From positions 62,001 through 126,000 of the forward strand of contig CAYNVO010000004.1 in NCBI GenBank assembly GCA_964400675.1: a stretch of 64,000 nucleotides of DNA, read 5' to 3'. Below, piece after piece: positions 40,082-48,780 of the stretch (positions are counted from its first letter, which is position 1; the number at the start of each line of letters is the position of its first letter). The notes below the pieces were generated by a model. That model worked only from the letters and a program-made list of their open reading frames with translations. It ran no database searches and was not told the DNA's origin. Source of the stretch: 9FT-COMBO-48-23 sp964400675 (GTDB lineage: Bacteria; Chloroflexota; Dehalococcoidia; GIF9; UBA5629). Made by a program: the position numbers and the translations under genes.

Positions 40082-42742
40082 TTAATAAGCCTGCGTGTAA
40101 ATTTGTAGAACTTCGTTCGGGTCATGGACAGGACGCCCATTGAATAGTACAGCCGTGTCTGCAATGGCATGAAAGGCGCATATTGCCAAGTTATCCTCCG
40201 GTACGCCCATATCACGCAGCCTCATGGGATGGCCTACTTTCATCATCAGTGCTTCTACTGTGTCTGCTGCTGCCAGGGCGGCATCCCGCTCCGTCATGCC
40301 AGCAGTGTTAACGCCCAGGGCCTGTGCTACCAGAGCCAGTTTGTCAGTGGCATGATCAACGTTGTACCGCATCACCTTGGGGAGAATTATGCCGCAGGCC
40401 GCTCCGTGTGGGACATGGTGCAGTGTTCCTATGGTATGTGCCATGCCATGCGCCAGGCCGACCTGGGCAATGGTGAAGGCCCATCCTGCCATGGTAGCCG
40501 CTAGCTGCATGTTGAGCCGTGCCTTTTCATTCTTGCCATCAGCTATGACGAGCGGCAGATTCTCGTTGATAAGGCGTATAGCCTGCAATGCCTGACCATC
40601 ACATATCTGGTTTGCCATTGTGCTCGTCATCGCCTCAATGGCATGTGTCATGGCATCCATAGCTGTACTAACAGTCATATCTTTAGGCAGGGATATGGTA
40701 AGGCGCGGGTCCAGAATAGCCACATTCGGCATTATTCGTGCGTCTACAATGAAGAGTTTACGCCCGGCACTCTTGCTTGTAAGGACAGCAATATTTGTTA
40801 CTTCGCTGCCAGTTCCCGCTGTTGTTGGAATGGCGATATGAGGGGTCTGCGGCTCAGTAAGTACCAGGAAGTTTAGGTAATCGTTTGCCTTGCCGCCATT
40901 ATTTAAGGTTACACAGACCCCTTTGGCAGTATCGATAACGCTGCCGCCGCCGATGCTGACGATGCAGTCCGCCTTCAGTTCACGGGCCATGGCGGTGGCT
41001 GCATCTACAGTTTCCAGGTCAGGGTCCGACGGGATCTTGTCATATATGCCCACACAGAAATCGGCAAGTGCGTTTTTAACCAGTTCGGCAAGCCCTGCCT
41101 GCCTTACGCCGGGATCGGTGAGAACCAGAGCCCGGAGACAGCCAAGGTCGACAACAGCCTTGCTGATTGAAGCCAGTGACCCATGGCCAGCGACTACATT
41201 AGTGGGGCAGTTGTATCCAAAACCGTCTACTTTCTTATAGTCTGACAAAAGCTGGAAGTACATATTGCTCTTCGCATCCGCCATAGAGCTAATATGTATT
41301 CGCTTGACCTGTGTATATTCGCGCAGGCTTTCCAGACCGAATTCACGGCCCACACCAGACTGCTTGTAGCCGCCAAAGGGGCAGAAATCGGAAAAGATAT
41401 GGTAATTGTTTATCCACATTGTGCCGGTGCGGACGCCGCGGGCTACAAGCTCGGCCCTGGCCGTGTTGGTCGAAAATACTCCGCCTGCCAGGCCGTATGT
41501 GGAATCATTGGCTATGGCTACTGCCTCTTCGTCGCTGTCGTATTTTATGAGGCAGACAACCGGGCCGAATATCTCTTCCTGCGCAATGCGCATTTTGTTA
41601 TTTACATTGGCAAAGATGGTTGGAGCATAGTAGAACCCTCCGTTGATTCCTGCAACCTCGACACGTTTGCCGCCGGTTATTAATTCCGCACCCTCTTCCT
41701 GCCCCAGTTTGACGTAACGTTCGACCGTGGCCAGTTGTTCCTTGCTGACGAGAGGCCCCATGTGAGAGGTCGGGTCCATCTGGTATCCGATACGTAGAGA
41801 TTCAGCTCGTTTTTTCATCATGCCAAGAAACTCATCGTAGATTTTTGAGGCGACCAGTACGCGGGTGCCAGATGAGCATACCTGTCCCTGGTGGAAGAAA
41901 GTGCCGTAGCAGGCGCCTTCCACGGCTAGGTCCATATCCGCATCGTCGAGGATTATATTGGCCGACTTACCGCCGAGCTCGAGGGTAACCTTTTTCACCG
42001 TATCGGACGCCATTTTCATGATTTCACGCCCGACTTCTGTGCTTCCAGTGAAGGCTATCTTGTCCACATCCGGGTGTGTACAGAGGACTTTGCCCAGCTC
42101 TCCTCCAGGTCCGGTTATGACATTTACTACCCCATTGGGAATACCTGCCGCTTTGGCGGCTTCAGCAATGATAAGTGAACTCAATGGAGTCACCGAAGCT
42201 GGTTTCAAAACGATGGTATTCCCCATTATAAGAGCCGGGGTGAGCTTCCAGAAGGCTATATACATGGGGAAGTTCCAGGGGACGATTCCCACACACACTC
42301 CAACCGGCTCCCTGCGGATAAATTCACGGCCAGGAGCAAACGCATTCCCGGATACCGGTATTTCCTCCTCCCAGGGAAATTTTGTGACTGCTGCCAGGCT
42401 CAAATTGCGTATCAAAGTTATACTGATTAAGGGCATGAACTTGGCCAGCGACATGACCTGGCCTGAGTCCATGCACTCGGTTGCAGCCAGACGCAGTCCC
42501 TGCTGTGCTATCTGATCTGCAAAATCCTGCATTTTTGCCAGCCGCGTGGTCGGAGTAAGACCGCTCCAGATTCCACTATCGAAAGCCTTACGCGCCGCCG
42601 CTATAGCCGCCTCTGCATCGGCTTTTCCTGCCTGCGCTACTGTGGCTATAGGAGATTCAGTACCGGGATCGATCGATTCGAAGGTCTTTCCGTCTGCGGC
42701 ATCGACAAATTCACCATTGATAAACAGTTTATAGTGCTCCAT
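40082..42742 (-). CDS. Fusion protein: aldehyde dehydrogenase plus iron-containing alcohol dehydrogenase
   Basis: The 886-residue protein has an ALDH domain (1-480) and an Fe-ADH domain (about 495-886). The ALDH has the general base E255 in LELGGK and nucleophile C289 in GQVCSSGTR, with PWNFP and FTGSTEVG. These belong to the hydrolytic NAD(P)-dependent betaine-aldehyde type, not the CoA-acylating type of AdhE. The ADH part has GGGSVIDTAKG, TTAGTGSEVT, and the metal-site histidines in DAMTHAIEA and GLAHGMAHTIG with HHVPHG. It resembles AdhE in order only. It could interconvert an alcohol, an aldehyde and the free acid. It is a single-gene unit upstream of which plsX ends. Confidence 0.85.
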   Translation of the reverse strand: MEHYKLFINGEFVDAADGKTFESIDPGTESPIATVAQAGKADAEAAIAAARKAFDSGIWSGLTPTTRLAKMQDFADQIAQQGLRLAATECMDSGQVMSLAKFMPLISITLIRNLSLAAVTKFPWEEEIPVSGNAFAPGREFIRREPVGVCVGIVPWNFPMYIAFWKLTPALIMGNTIVLKPASVTPLSSLIIAEAAKAAGIPNGVVNVITGPGGELGKVLCTHPDVDKIAFTGSTEVGREIMKMASDTVKKVTLELGGKSANIILDDADMDLAVEGACYGTFFHQGQVCSSGTRVLVASKIYDEFLGMMKKRAESLRIGYQMDPTSHMGPLVSKEQLATVERYVKLGQEEGAELITGGKRVEVAGINGGFYYAPTIFANVNNKMRIAQEEIFGPVVCLIKYDSDEEAVAIANDSTYGLAGGVFSTNTARAELVARGVRTGTMWINNYHIFSDFCPFGGYKQSGVGREFGLESLREYTQVKRIHISSMADAKSNMYFQLLSDYKKVDGFGYNCPTNVVAGHGSLASISKAVVDLGCLRALVLTDPGVRQAGLAELVKNALADFCVGIYDKIPSDPDLETVDAATAMARELKADCIVSIGGGSVIDTAKGVCVTLNNGGKANDYLNFLVLTEPQTPHIAIPTTAGTGSEVTNIAVLTSKSAGRKLFIVDARIMPNVAILDPRLTISLPKDMTVSTAMDAMTHAIEAMTSTMANQICDGQALQAIRLINENLPLVIADGKNEKARLNMQLAATMAGWAFTIAQVGLAHGMAHTIGTLHHVPHGAACGIILPKVMRYNVDHATDKLALVAQALGVNTAGMTERDAALAAADTVEALMMKVGHPMRLRDMGVPEDNLAICAFHAIADTAVLFNGRPVHDPNEVLQIYTQAY

Positions 42743-42858
42743 TTGCTACCTCCTTTTAATGTTTAATGTGCTTCTAAATGGCGGCAAAATATCAATTGTC
42801 ATAGGACGGACTTTAAACAGGCTGTTTTTACCAGTACCACCAACTTTGAATATAGTTA

Positions 42859-43878
42859 CTATTCTGACGCGTATTTGCCGTTTTTGATGGCTTCGACTAT
42901 TCTCTGCTTTGCGGAGTGATAGGCAAGATAGATGGCGCTGGTGATAGCTTTGGCCCGGCTACGGCCATGAGCTACGACGATGTTACCTTCCAGCCCCAGA
43001 AGACAAGCTCCGCCGTATTCTTTGTAGTCCAGATTTTTAACAGTCGCATTCAGTTGTACGTACTGCGCTAGTGCGGCACCCGTGAGGTAACGGTCGATTT
43101 GAGCGGCTTGTCCCAACTCCAACAAACTCTGGACAACTTGCGAATATCCCTCTATAGTCTTAACCAATACGTTACCGGTGAAGCCGTCAGTAACAATTAC
43201 ATCAGCCTTCCCCTGCAGGACATCAAAACCTTCTATATTGCCGATGAAGTTCAGGTCGGTCTTCTTTATGAGCTGGTAAGCCTCCTTAGCCAAAGTGCTG
43301 CCTTTAAGTTCCTCTGCGCCGACGTTTAATAGTCCCACTCGTGGTGAGCTTATATCGATAACCTTTTCGGCTAGAATGCTGGCGAGTTGGGCGAACTGAA
43401 CCAGAAAGATGGGGCGACAGTTGACGTTGACCCCGCCATCAATAATTAGAGTCGGCTGAGGTTGGTTGAGATAGGCTACGGCGCATAATGCCAACCGCTG
43501 GACGCCCTCTATCGCTTTCAGATTGAGAAAGGAGGCGACTACTGTGGCTCCTGTACTGCCAGCGGAGACGAAGCCATCGGCAATGCCATCTTTTACCAGC
43601 CTGACTCCGACCGCTACTGACGAATCCGGCTTGTTCTGTACTGCCTGTATTGGCTCTTCGCCGTCCATGACGACCTGGCTGGCCTGGACGATGGAAATGT
43701 TTGACTTTCTCGCGGAGCGCCTTAGCAGCATCTCGAGTACGGTTTTATTGCCCACGAGAGCGATATCTATCGGGAACTCTTTAACTGCTTCGATGGCTCC
43801 TTTAATTACTTCCCGTGGAGCGTATTCACCGCCTGCAGCATCTACGGCAATTAGCAATTTGTTTACCTCGTCTATCAA
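42859..43878 (-). CDS. plsX: Phosphate acyltransferase PlsX
   Basis: The 339-residue protein has the PlsX pattern: IAVDAAGGEYAPREVIKGA, GNIEGFDVLQGKADVIVTDGFTGNVLVKTIEG and EYGGACLLGLEGNIVVAHGRS. It makes acyl-phosphate from acyl-ACP for PlsY-type acyltransferases, the first step of phospholipid synthesis. The first motif has AAGGEY where most homologues have AMGGDY. The PlsY-like gene at 39.4 kb is a possible partner. Confidence 0.9.
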   Translation of the reverse strand: MIDEVNKLLIAVDAAGGEYAPREVIKGAIEAVKEFPIDIALVGNKTVLEMLLRRSARKSNISIVQASQVVMDGEEPIQAVQNKPDSSVAVGVRLVKDGIADGFVSAGSTGATVVASFLNLKAIEGVQRLALCAVAYLNQPQPTLIIDGGVNVNCRPIFLVQFAQLASILAEKVIDISSPRVGLLNVGAEELKGSTLAKEAYQLIKKTDLNFIGNIEGFDVLQGKADVIVTDGFTGNVLVKTIEGYSQVVQSLLELGQAAQIDRYLTGAALAQYVQLNATVKNLDYKEYGGACLLGLEGNIVVAHGRSRAKAITSAIYLAYHSAKQRIVEAIKNGKYASE

Positions 43879-43965
43879 AACAGCCCTGAATATTCAGAGC
43901 TATGATGGTGATTAAAGACTTTAGCGAGTCCGCCCCTTTTTGTCAAGGACGAGTATCCCGTATTT

Positions 43966-43994
43966 TTGAAAAGCTGAAGGCGAAAGCCTATAAT
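43966..43994 (+). promoter_or_regulatory. Sigma70-type promoter of hypA
   Basis: TTGAAA (43966-43971), a 17-base spacer and TATAAT (43989-43994), with transcription expected near 44001. AAGGAGGT at 44010-44017 follows in the short leader. Confidence 0.7.
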
Positions 43995-44032
43995 TCAAAG
44001 GTTAAGTTTAAGGAGGTTTCACAGCTAATACG

Positions 44033-44377
44033 GTGCATGAATTAGCCATTACACAGAATATACTGGATATTGTCTTAAAAGAGGCAGAATCGGCTCAGGC
44101 GAATAAGGTCACCAAGATAAATTTGGTCATCGGCGAGTTGTCAGGGACTGTCAGCGATTGCGTGCAATTCTACTTCGATTTTCTTAAGAAAGGCAATGCA
44201 GCCGAAGTGGCCGTACTTGATTTTAAACTGGTGCCAGCAGAGCTGCGATGTCGAGATTGCCTGACTACCTTTAAGCCGAAGGATTCAGCCTGGGTCTGCC
44301 CGAGTTGCAAGGGCACTAGCCTTGACGTGATTAGCGGACGAGAATGCTACGTGGAAAGTATAGAGATCGAACAATGA
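44033..44377 (+). CDS. hypA: Hydrogenase nickel-insertion protein HypA
   Basis: The 114-residue HypA begins MHELAITQ, and the Met1-His2 nickel site fixes the start at GTG 44033. The spacing of 16 bases from AGGAGG is unusually long. Zinc cysteines are C74/C77 (CRDC) and the later CPSC. HypA delivers Ni to the hydrogenase large subunit with HypB, but no hypB is next to it or elsewhere in the window. It is 5 kb from hypFCDE and on the other strand. The next gene overlaps its stop (ATGA). Confidence 0.95.
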   Translation: MHELAITQNILDIVLKEAESAQANKVTKINLVIGELSGTVSDCVQFYFDFLKKGNAAEVAVLDFKLVPAELRCRDCLTTFKPKDSAWVCPSCKGTSLDVISGRECYVESIEIEQ

Positions 44378-45507
44378 ATACACCGGAGGTAATCGTTAAG
44401 GCAGAAGATAATGGGGAAGGTATGGTTATACACTACAAGACCAGCAAAGGGACCGATGTCTTTGGACTTGCCATACCTAACATATATACCCATACCGATT
44501 GGGACCTTGGGCCTACGTGGTGCTATTTGATTGCTGGCCGGAAGACTACTCTTATTGACACTGGCAGGATTGGAAACTTTGAGGTTTTTGGTTCTCTTCT
44601 AAAGTTGACTGGCAAGGGATTTTCGGATATTGATAGAATCGTTATTACCCATAGCCATGAAGACCATGATGGCAATTTGGCTGAAATAATCTCTGTATCG
44701 GAGGCTGAGTTGTGGGCACACACAATTTACCGCCAGATGATTTCTTATCATCCTCATGTAACGGATGGTGCCCCGCATCCTGAGCTACCTGGGTCTTGTC
44801 GTCTCTGTACAATGCCTGAGGTCTTCTATTCTGAGAACTGTCTGACATATCATAAGGCAAGAAGTTCCCTCAAAGTCGACTTTGCTATTAAGGATGACCA
44901 GGAACTGCCGGACGAGGATCTAAACTTCTTATTTACCCCGGGGCACAGTCCTGACTCGCTGTGCATCGTTTTAGAGGAGGAAGCTATATTTCCCGGTGAT
45001 ACTTTGTTGCCTGGTATTACTTCTCATCCTTCCCTGGCGTATGCTTTTAAGGTCAATCATCGGATTTTGCCAGAAGAATATCGACAAAGAAATGATGTAT
45101 ATGGGCTGATGAACTATATCAAGTCTTTAAGCAAGATAGCCCATCTTGCTGCTCGGTCACTTAAGGCTACCTTCCCCGCCCATCGCCTGTTTGATAATGG
45201 TCAGTTCAATCTGCTTGATAGTTCTGAGAGGGCTAAGGAAGCCATCCTGTTTCATATTGACCGCTGCCGCGATATCCTGAGAATTATTGACGGCAGACCG
45301 ACTAGCATAGAAGATATTGTAGTCCAGCATTTTCCTCCTTCGCGGCTCTCTGGTATGGGGAAAGCATTGGCGGAAAATGAAATCAGGGCTCATCTCGAGA
45401 TTATGATGGAGTGTGGCGATATTCGCTGGACTGGCGAAAATAAAAAGCTAGTCCAGCACACCGGGTCGGGAAATTGCCTGGGTGTCATAGGCTCTTACTT
45501 GGGCTAA
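44374..45507 (+). CDS. Metallo-beta-lactamase-fold hydrolase
   Basis: About 377 residues. The MBL zinc site is visible: H-S-H-E-D-H in ITHSHEDHDGN, a histidine in TPGHSPDS, and PGDTLLPG for the bridging aspartate. The fold continues with a C-terminal winged-helix-like extension of about 100 residues (RPTSIEDIVVQHFPP, LEIMMECGDIRWTG), as in the RNase Z/glyoxalase-II-like LACTB2 group. The substrate is unknown. The start at 44374 overlaps the hypA stop, so it is co-translated with hypA; whether it helps hydrogenase maturation is open. Confidence 0.85.
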   Translation: MNTPEVIVKAEDNGEGMVIHYKTSKGTDVFGLAIPNIYTHTDWDLGPTWCYLIAGRKTTLIDTGRIGNFEVFGSLLKLTGKGFSDIDRIVITHSHEDHDGNLAEIISVSEAELWAHTIYRQMISYHPHVTDGAPHPELPGSCRLCTMPEVFYSENCLTYHKARSSLKVDFAIKDDQELPDEDLNFLFTPGHSPDSLCIVLEEEAIFPGDTLLPGITSHPSLAYAFKVNHRILPEEYRQRNDVYGLMNYIKSLSKIAHLAARSLKATFPAHRLFDNGQFNLLDSSERAKEAILFHIDRCRDILRIIDGRPTSIEDIVVQHFPPSRLSGMGKALAENEIRAHLEIMMECGDIRWTGENKKLVQHTGSGNCLGVIGSYLG

Positions 45508-45527
45508 TAGCGGTCGGATTGCTGAGT

Positions 45528-46604
45528 TCATCTTCTTATGACGTGTATTGCCGTGGCTTTGAAGCTGCCGTAAACTTTCTTGCCGATGTCAATGTCTAGC
45601 TCTTCTGCCGATGTCTTTGTTATTACACCGAGCAAACCAAAGCCGCAGTCCGCCTCGATTCTCACAAGCTGTCCCACCTGGGTCATTCTTGTTATCTCCC
45701 CACGAAACATGTTTCTGGCACTGGTCTTGCCTTTTGTCGGTGTAAAGGTTATGTCTTCGGGCCTGATGAGTGCATAGACCTCCTCGCCTATCGCACAATC
45801 TGAGACAGCCTGGATGGCGCTATCGTTCACCTTTATTGTCACCAGACTGCCATCTTTGTCTTCTATGACTCCCTTGAGGATGTTTTCTATGCCGACGAAC
45901 TGTGCCACCTCCATATTCCTGGGCATACAGAATATTTCGTTTGGGCTGCCTATCTGCAATATCTCGCCACCTACAAGCACTCCGATTCTGTCGGCAAGGC
46001 GTTGCCCCTGGGGCATATCGTGAGTAGCCATTACCACAGTTGCCCTGTGCTCAAGGATAATGTTGCTCAAGATTTTCTCTACCTGTGATGCCGAGACGGG
46101 GTCGAGGTTAGCGGTAGGCTCGTCTAAAAAGAGTACCTCTGGCTCCGTAACTAATGCTCGTGCAATAGCAACCCGCTGTGTCTCGCCTCCGGAGAGCGTT
46201 TTGGCATTTCTGTTCCTGTACTCGGTCAGATTGACGAGCTCCAGCGCATTATCTGCCTTCTTACGGATAGTATCATTCTCTTCCCGTCTCCATCTGAGAC
46301 CACAGGCGACGTTGTCGTAGACACTCATGGTGAACACCATGGGCTTTTGCTGCACAAATGACATCCTGCGACGTGTCTCCAGTCTGCTCTTTCCGGAGCG
46401 GGTCACATCCACACCCTCGAAATAAATTGTGCCTGAAGCGGGCACCTCAAGGAGGTCCAGCAGTCTGAGCAGTGTCGTTTTGCCGGCGCCTGTGGGGCCG
46501 ATTAGACAGAAAGCCTCACCCCTGGAGACATTCAGGCTTATGTCTTTTAAGACCTGGCGCCCATCGTATTTTTGTACCAAGCTTACGGTTTCTAGTAACG
46601 CCAT
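45528..46604 (-). CDS. tupC: Tungstate/molybdate ABC transporter ATP-binding protein
   Basis: The 358-residue ATPase has Walker A GPTGAGKT, signature LSGGETQRVAIARAL, Walker B VLFLDEPTANLD and H-loop ATHDMPQ. A C-terminal regulatory domain of about 110 residues (TOBE-like, ending VYGSFKATAIHVI) is the oxyanion-binding domain of ModC/WtpC/TupC proteins. Its start is adjacent to the permease stop. The TupA signature upstream indicates tungstate as the preferred substrate. Confidence 0.85.
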   Translation of the reverse strand: MALLETVSLVQKYDGRQVLKDISLNVSRGEAFCLIGPTGAGKTTLLRLLDLLEVPASGTIYFEGVDVTRSGKSRLETRRRMSFVQQKPMVFTMSVYDNVACGLRWRREENDTIRKKADNALELVNLTEYRNRNAKTLSGGETQRVAIARALVTEPEVLFLDEPTANLDPVSASQVEKILSNIILEHRATVVMATHDMPQGQRLADRIGVLVGGEILQIGSPNEIFCMPRNMEVAQFVGIENILKGVIEDKDGSLVTIKVNDSAIQAVSDCAIGEEVYALIRPEDITFTPTKGKTSARNMFRGEITRMTQVGQLVRIEADCGFGLLGVITKTSAEELDIDIGKKVYGSFKATAIHVIRR

Positions 46605-47297
46605 CTATTGCCACCTCTGCTGTAGTCTACTGAGAGCGAAGTTAATGATTAGCGCCAGACTGATCAGTATTATTCCGAGCGCGATGGACAGCACGATATC
46701 TCCCTTCGACGTCTCCAAAGAAATAGCCGTGGTCATTACCCTGGTGTATCCACGTATGTTACCACCTACCATTAAAGCCAGGCCGACTTCTGATATAGCT
46801 CTACCAAACCCCATTATTAGAGCAGAGTAGATGGCATATCTGGCTTCTCTTATGACAATGGTTGTCGCCTGAAATTGACTGGCGCCGATGGCTACTGCGG
46901 TTTCATGTGTAGCTTTATCAACACCACTTAAAGCAGCTATCACCAGCCCCAGCATTATCGGCGATATAAGTATTACTTGACCTATTATCATGACTTGAGG
47001 TGTGAATAGGAGTTCCAGAAAACCCAGTGGTCCGAAGCGGGAGAAAATCAAGAATATGATTAAGCCAACCGCCACCGTGGGCACACTGTAGAAAGTCTGT
47101 ATCAAGTTTATCAGAGTCCTCTTGCCATGGAAGTTGTTGAAATGAATCAGGCTGCCAAGAGGTAAGCAAATCAAGCTGGCGATAATGGTTGAGGAAATGG
47201 AGATTGCCAGCGTTCTACCGGTGATCTCCAAAACTTCAGGGTCGAGCGTAACAATAAGTTGGATTGCTTTTAGAAACCCTTCCCATATTGCGGCCAA
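46605..47297 (-). CDS. tupB: Tungstate ABC transporter permease
   Basis: The 230-residue integral membrane protein has about five helices and the EAA-type loop (HETAVAIGASQFQATTIVIREARYAI written in short: ETAVAIGAS). It matches TupB-type permeases. The start is a TTG at 47297 preceded by a weak GGTGG. The order tupA-tupB-tupC on one strand supports a single operon under the riboswitch upstream of tupA. Confidence 0.85.
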   Translation of the reverse strand: MAAIWEGFLKAIQLIVTLDPEVLEITGRTLAISISSTIIASLICLPLGSLIHFNNFHGKRTLINLIQTFYSVPTVAVGLIIFLIFSRFGPLGFLELLFTPQVMIIGQVILISPIMLGLVIAALSGVDKATHETAVAIGASQFQATTIVIREARYAIYSALIMGFGRAISEVGLALMVGGNIRGYTRVMTTAISLETSKGDIVLSIALGIILISLALIINFALSRLQQRWQ

Positions 47298-47374
47298 TTT
47301 ATGTTACCACCCTGAATGATTGTAGAATCAATTTGGCAGGGCTATTACAGCCTTTTCAACTTTCTATAGACCTG

Positions 47375-48340
47375 TTAGGGAACCGGTTTCGTATATTCTT
47401 CAAGTGACGGACAACCTTCCATATTGCAGCCACCGTCAGCCAGTGGGAAGAAAAGAGACCTGCCGTATTCAGCTTTACCATAAGTCCCGATTAAATTCTG
47501 GATTTCGGGTGAGATGAGCCAGTTGATGAGCTTATTGGCAATATCGATGTTTGCCACATTTGTCGTATCAGGGTTGACAGCGATAGCTGCATATACGTTG
47601 AGGAACACAGGGTCCTCCTCTACTATGGGTGCAATGGTTAAGTTAGTTTTCTTTGTATAGGCGAGAAAGGTGGATATGTCGACAAGTACATATGCCTGCT
47701 CTTCGTTAGCCATCAGCAGGGTAGTGCCCATTCCTTTACCAGCTTCTACATACCATTTCCCGGACTTCTCGACATCCTCATACTTATACCCGGCTTTACT
47801 CCAGATAATTTTTTCCTTGGAGTGAGTCCCGGAGTTATCGCCCCTGGAAATAAACTTGACGGTATCCGGGTCTTTCATGCCTGCTTCGTATATCTTCTCG
47901 AATGCCTCGGTTGCTGTTGAACCTTTAATGCCGGCAGGGTCTCCGGGCGGACCGGCGATAAGGAAGAAATTATAGGCAAAGTTTCTTCGGTTCAGTCCGT
48001 AACCTTCGGCAATAAACTTATCTTCAGCGGCACGGTCATGCACAATAACCGCGTCCACGTCACCTCTCTTGCCATATTCAAGTGCTATTCCCGTGCCCGC
48101 ATAGATGATATCCATTTCTACATCAGCATATTCCTCAAACATGGGCTCCAGATAATACCACAGCCCTGTGTCGTATAGACTGGTCGTGGTAGCGATTTTG
48201 AACCTTGTTTCAGGGGCATGCAGTGGATATTGCGCGGCTGCTTGTTCAGGTTGGGTAGCAGGTGCGCATCCAATCAAAAGTGCAAACAGTACTATTGCTG
48301 TGGTAAGTATTCCTAATTTGCTAAAAAACCTTTTATTCAT
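47375..48340 (-). CDS. tupA: Tungstate-binding lipoprotein TupA
   Basis: The 321-residue protein starts with a lipoprotein signal ending LLIGC. Mature residues contain IATTTSLYDTGLWYYLEP, the TTTS-x-x-DTGL signature of tungstate-specific TupA binding proteins. SRGDNSGTHSKE is the other oxyanion-binding segment. It captures tungstate outside the membrane and hands it to TupB/TupC. Tungsten is used here presumably for aldehyde oxidoreductases or formate dehydrogenase. Its leader of about 200 nt carries a Moco/Tuco-type riboswitch and a terminator. Confidence 0.9.
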   Translation of the reverse strand: MNKRFFSKLGILTTAIVLFALLIGCAPATQPEQAAAQYPLHAPETRFKIATTTSLYDTGLWYYLEPMFEEYADVEMDIIYAGTGIALEYGKRGDVDAVIVHDRAAEDKFIAEGYGLNRRNFAYNFFLIAGPPGDPAGIKGSTATEAFEKIYEAGMKDPDTVKFISRGDNSGTHSKEKIIWSKAGYKYEDVEKSGKWYVEAGKGMGTTLLMANEEQAYVLVDISTFLAYTKKTNLTIAPIVEEDPVFLNVYAAIAVNPDTTNVANIDIANKLINWLISPEIQNLIGTYGKAEYGRSLFFPLADGGCNMEGCPSLEEYTKPVP

Positions 48341-48487
48341 TGGCTATCCTCCTTGTAATTTTTTAATTGGATTTAATGCTTTTAATTAGAAAACTAACAA
48401 ATTTAAGCGGGATACTGAAATGTTTAGAGCGGAGAAACGGTCAGGTAAGAAAGCGCAAAAATATGAGCGGATTCTGTCCCAAGAATA

Positions 48488-48512
48488 AAACGCCGCTGTT
48501 ATCAGGGCGTTT
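48488..48512 (-). terminator. Attenuator terminator in the tupA leader
   Basis: On the minus strand AAACGCC pairs with GGCGTTT, continued by CTG/CAG with one bulged C, around the loop ATAA, then TTTTATTCTT. It lies between the riboswitch (48541-48640) and the tupA start (48340), as expected for an expression platform working by premature termination. Confidence 0.7.
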
Positions 48513-48540
48513 CTAATGGCAAATTTAAATATTTCCAATT

Positions 48541-48640
48541 CGGCTCTCCTTTCCAAACATGGGAGGCGTCACCGTTTCCAGCGGCACCCTACCGGCCGAT
48601 GCCCCTGGCTATTCCTTTAGGGCAAAAGGCTCGGAAAGCT
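48541..48640 (-). promoter_or_regulatory. Moco/Tuco RNA motif (molybdenum/tungsten cofactor riboswitch)
   Basis: The minus strand carries the family's conserved blocks in order: CCGAGCC (48634-48628), ATCGGCCGGTAGGGTGCCG, and GGTGACGCCTCCC (48573-48561), then GGAAAGGAG. The closing stem CTTTCC/GGAAAG pairs 48633-48638 with 48549-48554. This is the Moco RNA motif, which in some anaerobes controls tungsten uptake (Tuco variant). Located about 200 bases before tupA, it would switch off tungstate import when the pterin cofactor is abundant. Confidence 0.85.
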
Positions 48641-48780
48641 ACTATTGAACTTGCGGCATTATAGCACGATGATTTCCAGATTACAATGCTCACTAAGATT
48701 TTCCGTTGCACGTGTTTTCTTATCACCCCGTGGTAGAGAACAGGCAGTTAAATTTGCAAAAAGTCTAAAGCGCGTCAAGT

